Source of the DNA: Priapulus caudatus
Taxonomy: Eukaryota > Priapulida > Priapulimorpha > Priapulimorphida > Priapulidae
Assembly (NCBI RefSeq): GCF_000485595.1
Contig: NW_014577337.1
Coordinates: 248,891 to 287,092, forward strand
Direction of reading: 5' to 3'
Length of the DNA: 38,202 bases
Positions 1-10,524 of this stretch are shown piece by piece; the stretch's first letter is position 1, and each line of letters opens with the position of its first letter. The notes below the pieces were generated by a model. That model was not told the DNA's origin, ran no database searches, and saw nothing but the letters and a program-made list of their open reading frames with translations. The position numbers and the translations under genes are program-made.

Positions 1-1825
1 CTCTAACCATAGCAGGAAGTAGCAAAGCTCTTCGTGATCTGAACTTGAGGCTTGGTCGTAGCGTCTTTATTTGCTCGTTCAGATGATGTTGTTATGGCAT
101 GCTTGCCCAAACCTTTCAAAATGCCTTCACAGATAGGAATTGCAGTGTTGGGGAATGCATGGCATCCACTTAGTGATTGTACTCTCAGTTGATCCACGCC
201 CTCGTGTCATGCCTGTAGAGGTTTCATCAGTCGCATTGCAGGTTTTGTTCAATGTTTTTAGTCTGTGAAGTCTTCCACTCCAAAACCTGATTCTGTCGTT
301 TCTTACAGTACAGTAGCACTCTCTAGTGAAATTGCCTTGCCTACTCAGTTTCAGTTCATATTTGGCTTCTAGTGACTCATTTTGTGAAGCATATTAGTCT
401 AGCAGACTTGGCATATGCAGCTGCCAGCAGCATGCGAAGGTATGCGAATCATTCTCCTGATGACCTGCAAACTTGTAATGTCCAATTTCACCGGTACGTT
501 CAGCAAGAGGAAACATCTTCATTTAATGGATACTTGTGTCGAGGTAGCTTGATCCATATCTTCTGTAGGACTTTTCAGTTTCTTCTTCATCTTGAGGTTT
601 GTTGTAGTGTCACAAAGTCCTGGAGGCAGCATCACTGAGAGATTATCAGTGCTGGACATTTCGCCATCCAGAATGGCGTTCTGTTAAAGATCTCAGTTGG
701 CGTCTTCTGATCTTCAGTGTCCTGTTCTGTGAGTAGTACGGCGAAAACAATGCAGCTCTGACAGTCAGGAAATGAGCTCTGACAGCGCCTAGCATAAGCT
801 GTGTCAGTCAATCGTTATGTATCACTGTTCCAGCTGCATAAACTGTTTTCCAGAGTGCTTCGTAGTTCCACTTGCTCCCATGATATATGCCGATTTCCCG
901 AGGTAAGACATGAGACCATGGGAAACCTCCTAATCTAGCTTGACATTAGGTAGATCTGCCAGATGCGTGCAACAATTTCAGCTGCCTCTGATATATAAAG
1001 GCTGGTCAAAGGTAACGAGCAAGTCTTTGAGGACCATGGAGCTCACATTGCTTTTTAGCGAAAAGACAGCCGTTATATGGTATTGGATTTGACGGATCCA
1101 GATTGATGAATGGAAGGACTTTCAATCCTTGTTTTCTCGTGGTTATTACTTCCTCACTGTAGTCTGCTATGATCCCTCCAAGAGGGACATGTGTCGCTGC
1201 GTCTGAAAAGTTTCTCATTCACAAGAGTCGAGAGACATGCCCAGTTGCTTGACTTGGCCAAGACTAATATCCAATCTCCTGCAGAGGTGACATAGCTTAG
1301 GCCAATATTGGTGGTTTCTTGTAAGGCTTTATAGGAATTTTTTCCAAAGTTTGCCAACTACTGCAGCCTTTAGTAGGTTTGTAGGTCGTTCATAAAGTAA
1401 TAGCCTTTTTGTGTCGCCAGCTGGTGTTACACATGCTTATACCACCCATTGTATGGATAGGTTATTGTGACCAGAAATGGTGGCCAGATTAAACTCTGGT
1501 TTTTATCAAACACAAACTGCTGAGACCAGTCCAAATGTATAATGGTGTGTCGTTGGACACAATTGATGGAAATGTAGCCTGCAGTACTTCCCTTGTAATC
1601 ATCAGAGAACCCATGCCTTACTAAGCCAGATGGCGGGCGTTTGTCGTTCAGGTTTACCTACAGCATATGTACTAGGTTAAGTTTTAGGTCCCCGTTAGTA
1701 ATGTATGTTTATATTTTTATACTAGCGGGATACCCGGCTTTTACCCGACGGGAATCAGTGCGTTCCTCATGGTGACCGCTTTGGTGGGCAAATGAAATAC
1801 TCCAAAAATCGAACTATCTATTATA

Positions 1826-2022
1826 TCCATTGCATGCATCCATCCATCGCATTCCATGCCTGCCATCCCAGCCCATCGCATGCCATCCATCGCATCCAGC
1901 AATGCCATCCCATTCCATCCCATCGCATCGCATCCATCCCATCCCATCATATCCCATGCCATCCCATGCATGCCATCCATCCATCCCCATCGCACTGCCA
2001 TCCATGCCCATCCCATTTCTAT
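1826..2022. repeat. Pentanucleotide microsatellite (CATCC/CATGC type)
   Basis: A roughly 200-bp array of five-base units of the form CATCC, CATCG and CATGC; on the other strand it is GGATG, CGATG and GCATG. Open frames exist in every register because the unit lacks stops, but the products are only low-complexity peptides. It lies inside the TIR element and has a counterpart at 23024-23222. Confidence 0.9.
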
Positions 2023-2299
2023 TCCCAACAGTAAAAATAATAAGAAATCAAATGAGAAAAAGTCATTACATATAAAAAAAGTCAAGAATTATAAATCAAT
2101 TAAAATGGCGAATTATATAGAAATATAAATATTTGATAATGTAACCTAATAGCGCTTCCTTTGAAGTGTTCTCGTTCAGTTTGCGCTATCATTATCATCT
2201 ACCAGTAGTTATTCTGGATTTTTTCTAAACGTGTAAATCTGGTAAAAAACAATTTGAAATTAACGGTGCAATACGCTAGAAGAAGTAATACTAAACAGC

Positions 2300-2374
2300 A
2301 TTTCAGAGATTCGAACCCCAGAATCAATGCGTTGAGGAGTCTGCATGCTTTATCCATTCGGCCACTGGGCCGTT
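2300..2374 (-). repeat. tRNA-like (Arg-type) SINE or tRNA pseudogene, left copy
   Basis: On the minus strand there is an A-box-like tggccgaatgg (2354-2364), an anticodon-region remnant around gactcctcaacg, and a B box ggttcgaatc (2308-2317). Spacing and sequence resemble a tRNA-Arg. The anticodon arm is disrupted relative to the right-arm copy, so it is not a working tRNA gene. It sits within the TIR element as part of that element's cargo. Confidence 0.6.
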
Positions 2375-2645
2375 ATGTTTATTACACCATGGAGTTCACA
2401 CGCTTACGTGATGTATAATGTTAATCTGCATACACCATCTATGACATTGAATAGAATTTTTATAAATTTTTTAACTTTTTTAACTGTTGAATATCTGGTT
2501 TGAATTTGTTTTCAGCCAGAACACTCCCAGACGTGCTGAATTCTGAAAATTATTTAGTTTCGTTCTAGGATGCGGAGTTCTCTAGTTAGCTGCGGCGACA
2601 CACAAATTTGGCTGAAACTTTAAGTATATAAGGCTGCAGGTTGTT

Positions 2646-2692
2646 TAGGGTTATTAGTTTAGAGTTAGGGTTAGTGTCACGGATTTAGGGTT
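2646..2692. repeat. Interstitial telomere-like TTAGGG variants, left copy
   Basis: Short degenerate run of TTAGGG, TTAGAG and TTAGTG units near one end of the TIR element. The counterpart in the right arm is at 22385-22430. The run is short and internal, not a chromosome end. Confidence 0.7.
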
Positions 2693-4154
2693 CATGTTCT
2701 GGTAGTAGAGTCGGACACTTTGGTTATGCATACATGTTGTTACTTGTGTACGATAAGTCTGTAGTACTGATTACGACCTTGAGCGCTGATAACGCATATC
2801 TATCATTCTCGAGAACCATACCTCTGGGATATAAACGGCAACTTGATAAAGGATGCGACGAAATGAACTGTCTTGGCCTACAAGCCAGAGAACTATCATT
2901 ATGCATCGACCTTATGGAGGTGCACGTCGTCTACAGATGCCTTTCTTTTATTCCTTTTGATCTTATGGGACTCCATGATAAGATCTATATTCAGACTGTC
3001 CAGGGGACAGAGGATCGTCCATTTCTGTCATTTCCATAGAGGTATTCAGAACAGTTGTAGTACCTGCGTTTGGATTTCGATCCCTGATAATTTGAGAGCT
3101 GCCATATTCAAAACTATTCCTCTTTCTCGTCAGAATGTCTGCCTTTCTTTTGCACGCTGCTCATTTCAAAAGTACCTGTGACCTCTGTCTGGAGCTAGTG
3201 GAAAGTAAACATTCTCTAACGACCCTTTCAGATTTGTGATGATGATTTGTTCTCCATTAGTTGTTGTTTCAGTTTTCCTTCTGTTACTTGCTTCTACTCA
3301 TCATCTCATCTATAGATAAGGATTCCATCCTTTCAGCAAAGTTAAGGTCAGAGGATATGGGCATTCATTCATTGTCATCCAGTATATGCCCCACAGTTTC
3401 TGAAGGGGACTTCTGCTCTCCTGATCATTCTGGAGGCCTCCCTTTTCTGGAGTAGATTCATTTCTTTGGCGGGACTGCCCCCTCTAGAACGGATGTGCAC
3501 ATCATGTTGATACTTTGCCTCAGCTGATACCAGATCACTCTTAGTTTGGTATACGAAGTAAGACTATCTACCCAGTCATCTCGCTGTCTTTGGCACAGGT
3601 ACAATGCTGTCAGATGGTCTGGAAGAGTTTCAAACACAGCCTAAAACTTTTCGACGTGTTTTGGTTGTTCCTAGTCTCATCCTATATGTTATCAGGCACA
3701 TACGACAGTCTGTTTTTATATCAAACAAACCGAGATTTTTGAGTCTGAGAATCACAGATCTGTCTTCTCACAGGATTTGATGCGTTTTTAGGCTGTAGTT
3801 TCTTCGTTTCAGAGATTCGAGAGATAGTTTTGGAATAGTTTTTGAACAGTCTCGATGAGACATTGTAGGGACATTTTCAGCCTCTTCTAGATGCTAATGT
3901 AGGTTTGTTCTTGTCAACTTATAGCTTGAGGCAGACGCAGTGTAAGATCTGACCGTTATTTCACCAATCATTTGAGAAGTTTTGTTGTTAGCAAAAGATT
4001 GTTTTTTACAAACATACAATCTTTGATGCATCATAAGTCGCTGCCTTGGAAAAATTAATTTGTATAAAAGCACAACTAAAAGGAATGCACTAGATTATAA
4101 CGAATTAGAGTTAAAAGGATGTACACGACGACTGACAGGACAACAATAATGTGT

Positions 4155-4365
4155 ACACCAGCTAGGTGGGTGTAACGTTCAAGGGAATAGAGAACATGAG
4201 ATCCAATAAAAACAATGTATTTAGATCAAGTGCTGAGCGGGGTAGACGTTTATGGTTAGCGTTACGCATTAGGGTTAGGGTTAAGCGTCATGAGGTAATT
4301 AGCCAAGCACATTGCTTTTTAGTTGGACCCATTTCTCTATCTTGGGCCGGGTAACCTACATAAAA
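4155..4365. mobile_element. Foldback MITE with telomere-like core, left copy
   Basis: The left end gggtgtaacgttcaaggg followed by atagagaacatgag is repeated in inverted form at 4327-4362 (cccatttctctatcttgggcc). The core contains attagggttagggtt. The matching element in the right arm (20795-20982) shows much cleaner inverted ends. Only a short spurious open frame is present. Confidence 0.65.
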
Positions 4366-4874
4366 CTTGCATTGATCATGCTTTATGGACCTGCCCCAGT
4401 AATAGTAATGATAAGTGATTAATAATACTTCTTAACCTGTTATGGCACTATATATTTAGCTTGTTTTACACTAGAATCTACGTGGCCGCTCTGACCTGCA
4501 TCAGCCCGTAACAATCTGTTTCACTAACATGTTGCTATCGTGCACATCATGACGCTCACCACAATTGTAGGCTATGACAGTTGGCATGTATTTGTTAACA
4601 TCACAAACGTGGAGGTACCGACTGATTATCTTTCTTAAAACAGCCTTCCTATGTCAATAATGTACTGTAGGATTAGGCCTGTCATGTTATGTACCAGGGG
4701 AATATTGCTTGACCTAAAATTTCACATTTTTTTTTTTATTTTTGTAGTGGTTTTTGACAGTTAGCTCCAGTGGAATTTTCTTGGCTGTTATGATCATGTG
4801 ATAAACAGATGATTTTAAAGAACTTGGTGTAAAAATCAAATCACTATAACATTTTTTTCTCTTTTTAATACCTT

Positions 4875-6735
4875 AAGCCTCCTGGACTAAGTATGCTGCC
4901 ACTTGATAAACGGCCGTTATGCAATGTTGCAGGAAGAGATGCCTCTGTACGGGGATGTTTTTCCAATGAATCTTTTGACTCCCAGTGCGAACAGAATGCT
5001 TTACTGGCTCTCGTTCCCAGTGCCAGTCAAACGCTCTGCTAACAGCCATACTGCTGAACCTTTTGGATGGTTTGCAGGTTGATCTCGATACCGACCTGTA
5101 GCACTGGTGTTGTTGACCAGACGGACAGAAGCGATTACTGTTCAGTCGATAAACCGTGCTGGTCCACACGTCCCAGCACGCTATTCTCTCCTGCGTCCAG
5201 AGAATTGATGAAACAGTGTCACACCAGTGAAGCTGTGCAATAGTGGAAGAGCCGAATGACTTTTGCTGCGCCGAGATTGATGAAATGGTCTATGGGTCCG
5301 ATGTGTACCGGAATGTTTCTGCTGCAAAAGTGCGATTCCACGTTCTTCGATGTGTAGGGGGTTGACTACTGCCACTGCAAGTACTACACATCGAGTGTCC
5401 ACTGCTTACGAAGTTCGGACTTTGTTGTATCCTTGAGTACGCGAATCAGCACGTAGCACATCATCGCGAGGTGTCTGCCCCTATGGGTGCATGGTTCGGC
5501 TTGAACGTGTCCTTGTCGACTCGTGTGCGCATTTCAACCTCATCGAATGTGACACTTAGTCTCCTTTCCATCTGGTAGGTGTTTCCCTCTCCAATGTGAA
5601 CAGGCCAATAAGTTTGAATGAGCTAGCTCTCCCTTGTTCGTATGACTTTACAGGAATGACGACCAGCTGGTTTGAAGCTGGTGTAGTCTTCGTAACCGTC
5701 TACGTTCTCCGAGATCTCTGGCCTTTCCCCTTGGTGCCCTGTTTCAGACTGTTATGACGGTACTTGATCCCACACTCAGTCAATGGCCGCTTCACTTTCT
5801 TCAGACGCGCGTCGGCATGTAGGGCATGAACCACACGCTCTGCGTGTCGTTTGAAGTTGGTCCTGACATCTTTAGGTGGGAGTAAAGTGTACAATGGCAG
5901 CACCATCCAACCTGCAGCATCTGACCACGTGGATGCACAATCGCGGACTACACGATCAGGTAAAAATTTGTTGCCTGAGGGCCAAACCCTCAAGTCTGAC
6001 TTTGTGAGTGTCGCAGGCCTTTCCATGTCTTAGAGTGTGGTTGGGTAGGCCTGGTCTTTGATGGGCAAAGAATTCGATTAGATTTGCCGCTGCGTGGACT
6101 GACAATGATATGATATAATCTTCGTGGAACAGAGCACAGTTTGCCTTGAGAGAGGCCCCCTGAGGCCTGCCTGCTTACCTGTTGTCTGTGTCTTCTTTGG
6201 TGCTGCTCCGAATTAGTGAGATGTGTTCTTCGATATCTGTGCCAGTCAGTGGTTTCTTACACATGACAAGGTCTCCTGTACAAATGTGTCATTATTGTTT
6301 TTGACCAAATGGCTTTGTGACAGTTTGTATGGTGTGAATCACTGCGAGGCCTATCACAATTTTCCTCTGTGTTCAGGTTGTGATTTAGCCTATTTACATC
6401 ATCAGATAGAATGGGTTGTATGCCCTTGTAGCTACTTCAGTCCAGCATGACATACATTTTTCCGAACTCTGGCTTGTAACCTCTCGACTGTGTCTATGAA
6501 TGTCTTCTCCGTCTGGCTTATCACGTTGTTACGCAATTCCGTTTACCAGTCTGGTAATTTCGGGGCCCAGCATTCATTCAACCGAAATAAGGGCCAGCTG
6601 GATTTTTCGGTCAGACCCACGGCCCTTCCATCTCCGGTGATGGTTCAATTCAGCTGTTCGTGGATTTTTGATCCAATGCCATTGATAGAAGGCATGTCCG
6701 TTTTTTGCACTGCGAAATGACCTTGTGGAGACTTA
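4875..6735 (-). pseudogene. Gene A relic, left copy (uncharacterised family, 3' half)
   Basis: This minus-strand counterpart of the gene at 18450-20311 is recognisable from matching islands. The segment 5181-5402 carries VVLAVAVVNPLHIEE and LPLLHSFTG, and 5700-6026 carries SDLRVWPSGN followed by VLPLYTLLPPKDVRTNF and HAERVVHALHADARLKKVKR. The segment 4873-5169 covers the C-terminal end. Multiple frameshifts and stops separate the islands, and 5403-5700 needs several frame changes. It lies upstream (on its own strand) of the gene B relic, the same order as in the right arm. Not functional. Confidence 0.8.
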
Positions 6736-7640
6736 CGGCATACACTTGGTATGTTTGCGTCTTCAACTGTGTCTATGTCTCGGTGATTGACTGGCAGTAT
6801 CTATCTTGAGTAGCTGTGTTCGCGTCATCGCAAAGAACCATGGGGCTGGCTTTCCCAGTCTCTTACATACTGTTGTATAGTACTATATACTATATTTACT
6901 ACCTGTACTGTACTATTGCAAAGCCATACAACATACTATTGTAACACATTAATGATATATCCAAACGATATATGTTACTGACGATACTGAGGTGTTACAT
7001 GTTGAAGGTCGCATTATCATGGCCGTTGTCGTTATTTTGTGTAGTGATTTGGACTTTAGTTATATGTATACACAACATTAAGTTGCAATACGAATGACGT
7101 ATTTGTTCATCTCCCTATGCTTATCACTCTAGGAGTACCCACAGACATTTACAATAAGATACACGATATCATGATACGACGATATATATAAACTAGGTCA
7201 TTTTATTATAGTATTATATAGTTCTTTGTGCAAGTGTGTGTTGCATTCGACTAGTCATATATATATATATATCTATATATACTATACCAAGCATTCACAA
7301 TCAATCAGTTGCATAAGCTTTTTGTAGGGTGATAAAACGATGTTCCCTGACAGACAAACGACTTTACATAGTAGCCGCCAGAGGGAAAAACTGATCAGCA
7401 GTATGCGGGTCAACCTCGTTCAATTGTCGCCATGATTGATTATGACTTTATGCCAATTTAGAAGTCTTATGGATGAAAGCTGAAATATCTAGCTAATTAT
7501 TACTAAATAAACTAATTTTTATTGGATTTAACTACGAACATATTTGTTATCGATTTCCTTGATTATGAGTATGGACGGCTGATGAAATATAATGAGTGCT
7601 CTATCGTTTATTGAACAACCTAGCACGACACTGTCATCAG
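6736..7640. other. Non-coding part of left arm
   Basis: AT-rich sequence matching the right arm at roughly 17690-18540 in inverted orientation. It contains tatatagtac-type repeats near 6880-6910 and a (TA)n tract at 7257-7280. I see no coding frame. Confidence 0.6.
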
Positions 7641-8192
7641 CATTAACGAGAAGATAACATTTGTTTGGCGTCAATTAGCTTACTTGCAATACCTTACGGA
7701 ATACAGCAGCAGCAATTGCATGACTTACTCCAGCGCGGGAAGTCTTTGCCACCACTCGCCCAGCAGGAAGAACGTTGTGAACGTTTCCCATTGCGAGCGT
7801 AGGCAGCTGCCTCCATTGTCATAACGTAGTTAGAGTCACTCCCGCGTCTCAATCCATTCAGAGGCTGCTCCACACTTTACAGACGATACACTACTGAATT
7901 GTCCTACGTTGCAATGTATTAAGCCATATCAATTGGAAAAACGCGACGTAGCATTCCGCGATGACTGCTACTGTATAGCAGCTTCCATTACAGTTCGGTG
8001 ATAAAGATAGTAAATGGCGTACGAGTAGGACAAACACGCCGTTACATGCAAGCAAGTGTAGCAGCCGCCATTGTTTTTTGTCCGCCTCCATGTGAAGTTC
8101 TTCACTCACAACTGTGTCCACTTTCGAAGCCAAGCACAGGTGATCTTCGTTGCATCTAATTTCTCGCAAATTCCTTTACGTGTTCATTCGGT
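7640..8192 (-). pseudogene. Unidentified conserved block at inner end of left arm
   Basis: On the minus strand 7891-8169 reads SKVDTVVSEELHMEADKK, closely matching the plus-strand frame at 17211-17591. Downstream both arms share a segment that reads SHAIAAAVFRKV in another frame. I do not recognise a family. The open frame conserved in both arms, apart from small indels, suggests a decayed exon rather than chance. This block ends the similarity between the arms at about 8192. Confidence 0.45.
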
Positions 8193-8345
8193 CATAGGCC
8201 GCCACTATGAAGGTCTTTTTTGTCGTTTATCTGGAGCCGAATCTAAGATTGAGTTTTCGCTTTTGTGTCGGCTGGCATTTTGGAAAATGTGATCTACGCC
8301 GAGACAATGTTGAGAGTCTGCAATCGCCCTGCTAACCCGCCGGCG

Positions 8346-8600
8346 TGTAATTTTATTGTATTCCTATGGTTCAAGTCAAGAACATAGGCGTTAGTGAGTC
8401 AGCACTCAGTTCCACTGCTATTGGCTTAAGCTGTTCGCGAGCGTGTACGACGCATGCGTCACGCATGCGCCGCGGGAGTGCCTGCAAGAATAAAAGCCGG
8501 AGCGCGGGCGGAATCGAGGACTCCGCTCAGCAACCGGGCGACTAACAGGCACGACCGCGGCATTGTAACTCAAACAATAAACGAAAGCACATCTAGTCAT
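8346..8600 (+). promoter_or_regulatory. Possible solo LTR or promoter upstream of the hAT gene
   Basis: A GC-rich island unlike its AT-rich surroundings. It contains tandem GCATGC palindromes (8450-8470), an aataaaag TATA-like box near 8490, a GC-rich stretch, and an aataaa polyadenylation-like signal near 8574. It can be framed as TGTAAT...AGTCA and is followed by TGG, as an LTR and primer-binding site would be. No flanking target duplication or second LTR was found. It could instead be the promoter of the downstream transposase, about 100 bp away. Confidence 0.35.
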
Positions 8601-9203
8601 GGTAAAGATCTGACTTCTATTCTTATCTATGTATTTTGGCTTCACATACATTCTACTTCAATAGCTCAACACAGTAACGTTAAAACTAACATTACATTTG
8701 CACAAGATGGATGATGCATTATTCAATAGACTATGCAAACTCTTTGACTGGGCATATGTAATTGCCAAGAATGAAGTGCCATTCACCAAGTTTGCCATAC
8801 TTGTGAAAACAGAGGTAAAACATGGAAGTGATGTGGGCACTAGATACATAAACGACAAAGCCTGCAGAGAGTTCATAATGGCATTTGCTGAAACTCTCAC
8901 AGACGATCTGCACCTCTTGTTTGAAAAGACGCCCTTCTACTGCTCCATTTTATTTGATGGTACTTCGGACAAAACTTTAGGAGAGAAAGAGGCTATCTGC
9001 ATCAAGATAGTGGAGAATAGCACAGGAAGGATCAAAACTCTTGGGTAAGAACTGATTAAGAATTTAAGACAGGGGCTTAATGGTAACCTGGCTTTATAGT
9101 AACTTTTTATTGTATTATTCATTTTCCAGCATTGTTTTAGCACATAGATGTTTGTGACAGAATTGTGATGAAACTGATAGAGCGTACGTGATGAAACTGA
9201 ACA

Positions 9204-9206
<3 letters not shown>

Positions 9207-9260
<54 letters not shown>
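9207..9260. repeat. (GA)n microsatellite in intron 1 of the hAT gene
   Basis: An uninterrupted GA dinucleotide run of 27 units followed by a short imperfect tail. Confidence 0.98.
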
Positions 9261-9263
<3 letters not shown>

Positions 9264-9438
9264 GAGAGTTGAACAATATATAGAAACAGATACAATAACA
9301 GGCTCTAATTTTTAAGAGGCGCGATCGCGTTTGCGCTCCGCTGCGCACCCGAAATTGTGCCCTGGTGCGTGCATCATCGCGCCTCATAAAAGTACCCATA
9401 TATATATTAGATATCCATCGGCATATGTTTCCATTAAA

Positions 9439-9741
9439 ACAGAGTATCCGCGTGACGTCAGTGTACGTCACGCACGAACTCGGCTATCTCCGAAGTTAAT
9501 TGCATACAGCCTGCTGATGATGGTTGCTGATGATGGTTGCTGATGGTGGTTGCGCATGGTCATATTCTATACTATGCATATCAACTTCCGCATCAGACAT
9601 TCCGTATATCAAGGAATGATGCAAAAACCCTAACCCTAACACTAACTATAAACCGACTTGGCTATCTTATATACTATCTATGGTATCCCAAACACTATAC
9701 ATGGTGTATAGATAACCACTGACGTCACGCAAATACTCTGT
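9439..9741. mobile_element. 303-bp MITE with 25-bp inverted ends, in intron 1
   Basis: The left end 9439-9463 (acagagtatccgcgtgacg...) is the inverted counterpart of 9717-9741 (...cgcaaatactctgt) with few mismatches; both contain the palindrome tgacgtca. The interior includes a ccctaaccctaacac telomere-like patch followed by aaccgacttggctatctta, which recurs at 32615-32690. No coding capacity. A clear target duplication was not found, so the superfamily is unassigned. Confidence 0.75.
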
Positions 9742-9946
9742 TAAGGTAACTCGGTACTCGGTTAGGGTTGTATTAGGTTGGTTTACAGTTAATACATGTA
9801 CATTGTATTTTCTTTTCAAATTCAGAGAGACTGTTCATGTCATGTCAGAATAAATAAAACAAGTTTATTTTTTACATCCGATCAACTCTTTTATTAATCT
9901 GTGTGCTAGTGTTGGTTTGTTAGATGAAAAGAATGTAATCATGATG

Positions 9947-10255
9947 CAGGGTTCTGCCCAGGATTTTTTAGTGCCGGGCGCATCCAGTTGCGACGAAGTC
10001 GCAAGATGCAAGCGCCGTAGGCACGAAGCCAATCTAGGGGGGTCCGGGGGCATGTCCCCCAATAAATTTTTGATTTTGGATAGTCTGAAACTCAATTTCC
10101 TGCATTCTGAGCAATAAATAGCCCATATATCACTTTCTTTTTTTTTTAATCAAAAATTAGATCCGGGCGGAGATAAGACTCGTTTATAGTGCCGGGCGGC
10201 TACCGCGAGTGCCGGGCACGCCCGCCCACCGCCGCCTACCGTGGGCAGAACCCTG
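9947..10255. mobile_element. 309-bp GC-rich MITE with CAGGGTTCTG ends
   Basis: Starts cagggttctgccca and ends gggcagaaccctg, an inverted pair. The interior carries the gtgccgggcg motif near both ends and a ggggggtccgggggcatg block, a sequence I recall in dispersed repeats of many invertebrates. CAGGG-type ends fit a hAT-type MITE, but the flanks do not show a clean 8-bp duplication. Inserted in intron 1 of the hAT relic. Confidence 0.75.
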
Positions 10256-10386
10256 ATGACGAAGCCATTGTATGAATGAAGGTGAAGATGAATGATAATC
10301 AGTGGATTGACATGACATCCCAATTTTCGTTTTTGATTTCACTCTAGACTGAGGATTGGTCCTGATTCCATCATCACACCCCAAGA

Positions 10387-10524
10387 GGCATGATGGAGAG
10401 CCCTCAAGGAGCTCTCCATCATCCCTTTTAAGGGTGTGATTTTTAGTGGAGCTCTCCATCATGCCTCGTAAGGGTGATATTTTAGTGGAGCTCTCCATCA
10501 TGCCTTTTAAGGGTGTGATTATGG
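10387..10524. repeat. Short tandem repeat, about 40 bp period, three copies
   Basis: gagctctccatcatgcc followed by an AAGGGTGTGAT-like segment starts at 10409, 10449 and 10488. A partial inverted copy (aggcatgatggagag) lies at 10387. Non-coding. Confidence 0.85.

Larger units (their letters stand above)
1626..2784 (-). mobile_element. Non-autonomous TIR element inserted in gene B, left copy
   Basis: This is the left-arm copy of the element at 22296-23422. Its ends read ccagatggcg at 1626 and gaccttgagc ending at 2784, diverged versions of the inverted ends seen in the right arm. Flanks (gccttactaag near 1615-1625 and gctgataacg near 2785-2794) are decayed forms of the 9-bp duplication that is exact in the right arm. 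It carries the same cargo: a pentanucleotide array, a tRNA-like unit and a TTAGGG-like patch. No transposase is encoded. Boundaries here are inferred from the better preserved right copy. Confidence 0.7.
1..4040 (-). pseudogene. Gene B relic, left copy (uncharacterised zinc-module repeat protein, 5' half)
   Basis: This is the degraded left-arm counterpart of the gene at 21109-25457. Read on the minus strand, the N-terminal zone lies near 4040-2800 and the C-terminal part runs off the window at position 1. Recognisable islands include the LRVQSLSG/TSSE segment at 3-197, a segment at 1006-1357 with FINLDPSNP and FAKKQCELHG, and the CRPRQFISS-type segment at 2724-2906. Frames change repeatedly and many stops interrupt it, so it cannot encode a protein. 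The family reading frame is cut by the inserted TIR element at 1626-2784, exactly as in the right copy. It is more decayed than the right copy. Function unknown; see the right copy for domain notes. Confidence 0.75.
1..8192 (-). repeat. Left arm of a large diverged inverted duplication
   Basis: The reverse complement of this stretch follows positions 17167-24993 block by block. Position 1 pairs with about 24993 (the motif gctatggttagag), the pentanucleotide array at 1830-2020 pairs with 23024-23222, the TTAGGG-like patch at 4270 with 20875, gene A sequence 4875-6720 with 18549-20311, and 8192 with 17167. Many substitutions and indels separate the arms; the coordinate sum drifts from about 24994 to about 25359. 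The arm starts at the window edge, so its full length is unknown. Insertions such as the 1.1-kb TIR element are shared by both arms and predate the duplication. Alternatively, these are two independent insertions of one long repeat family in opposite orientation. Confidence 0.9.

Noticed and set aside
1741-2128. Overlapping open frames on both strands, rich in Met, His, Pro, Ser, Gly and Trp
   Set aside because: They are translations of a stop-free pentanucleotide array, the same as at 23011-23239. No coding signal.
9115-9471. Minus-strand frame with a long Ser-Leu run
   Set aside because: It is the translation of the GA microsatellite and adjoining MITE sequence.
10184-10501. 105-codon minus-strand frame
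   Set aside because: Built from the 40-bp tandem repeat and a MITE end; repetitive peptide with no family resemblance.
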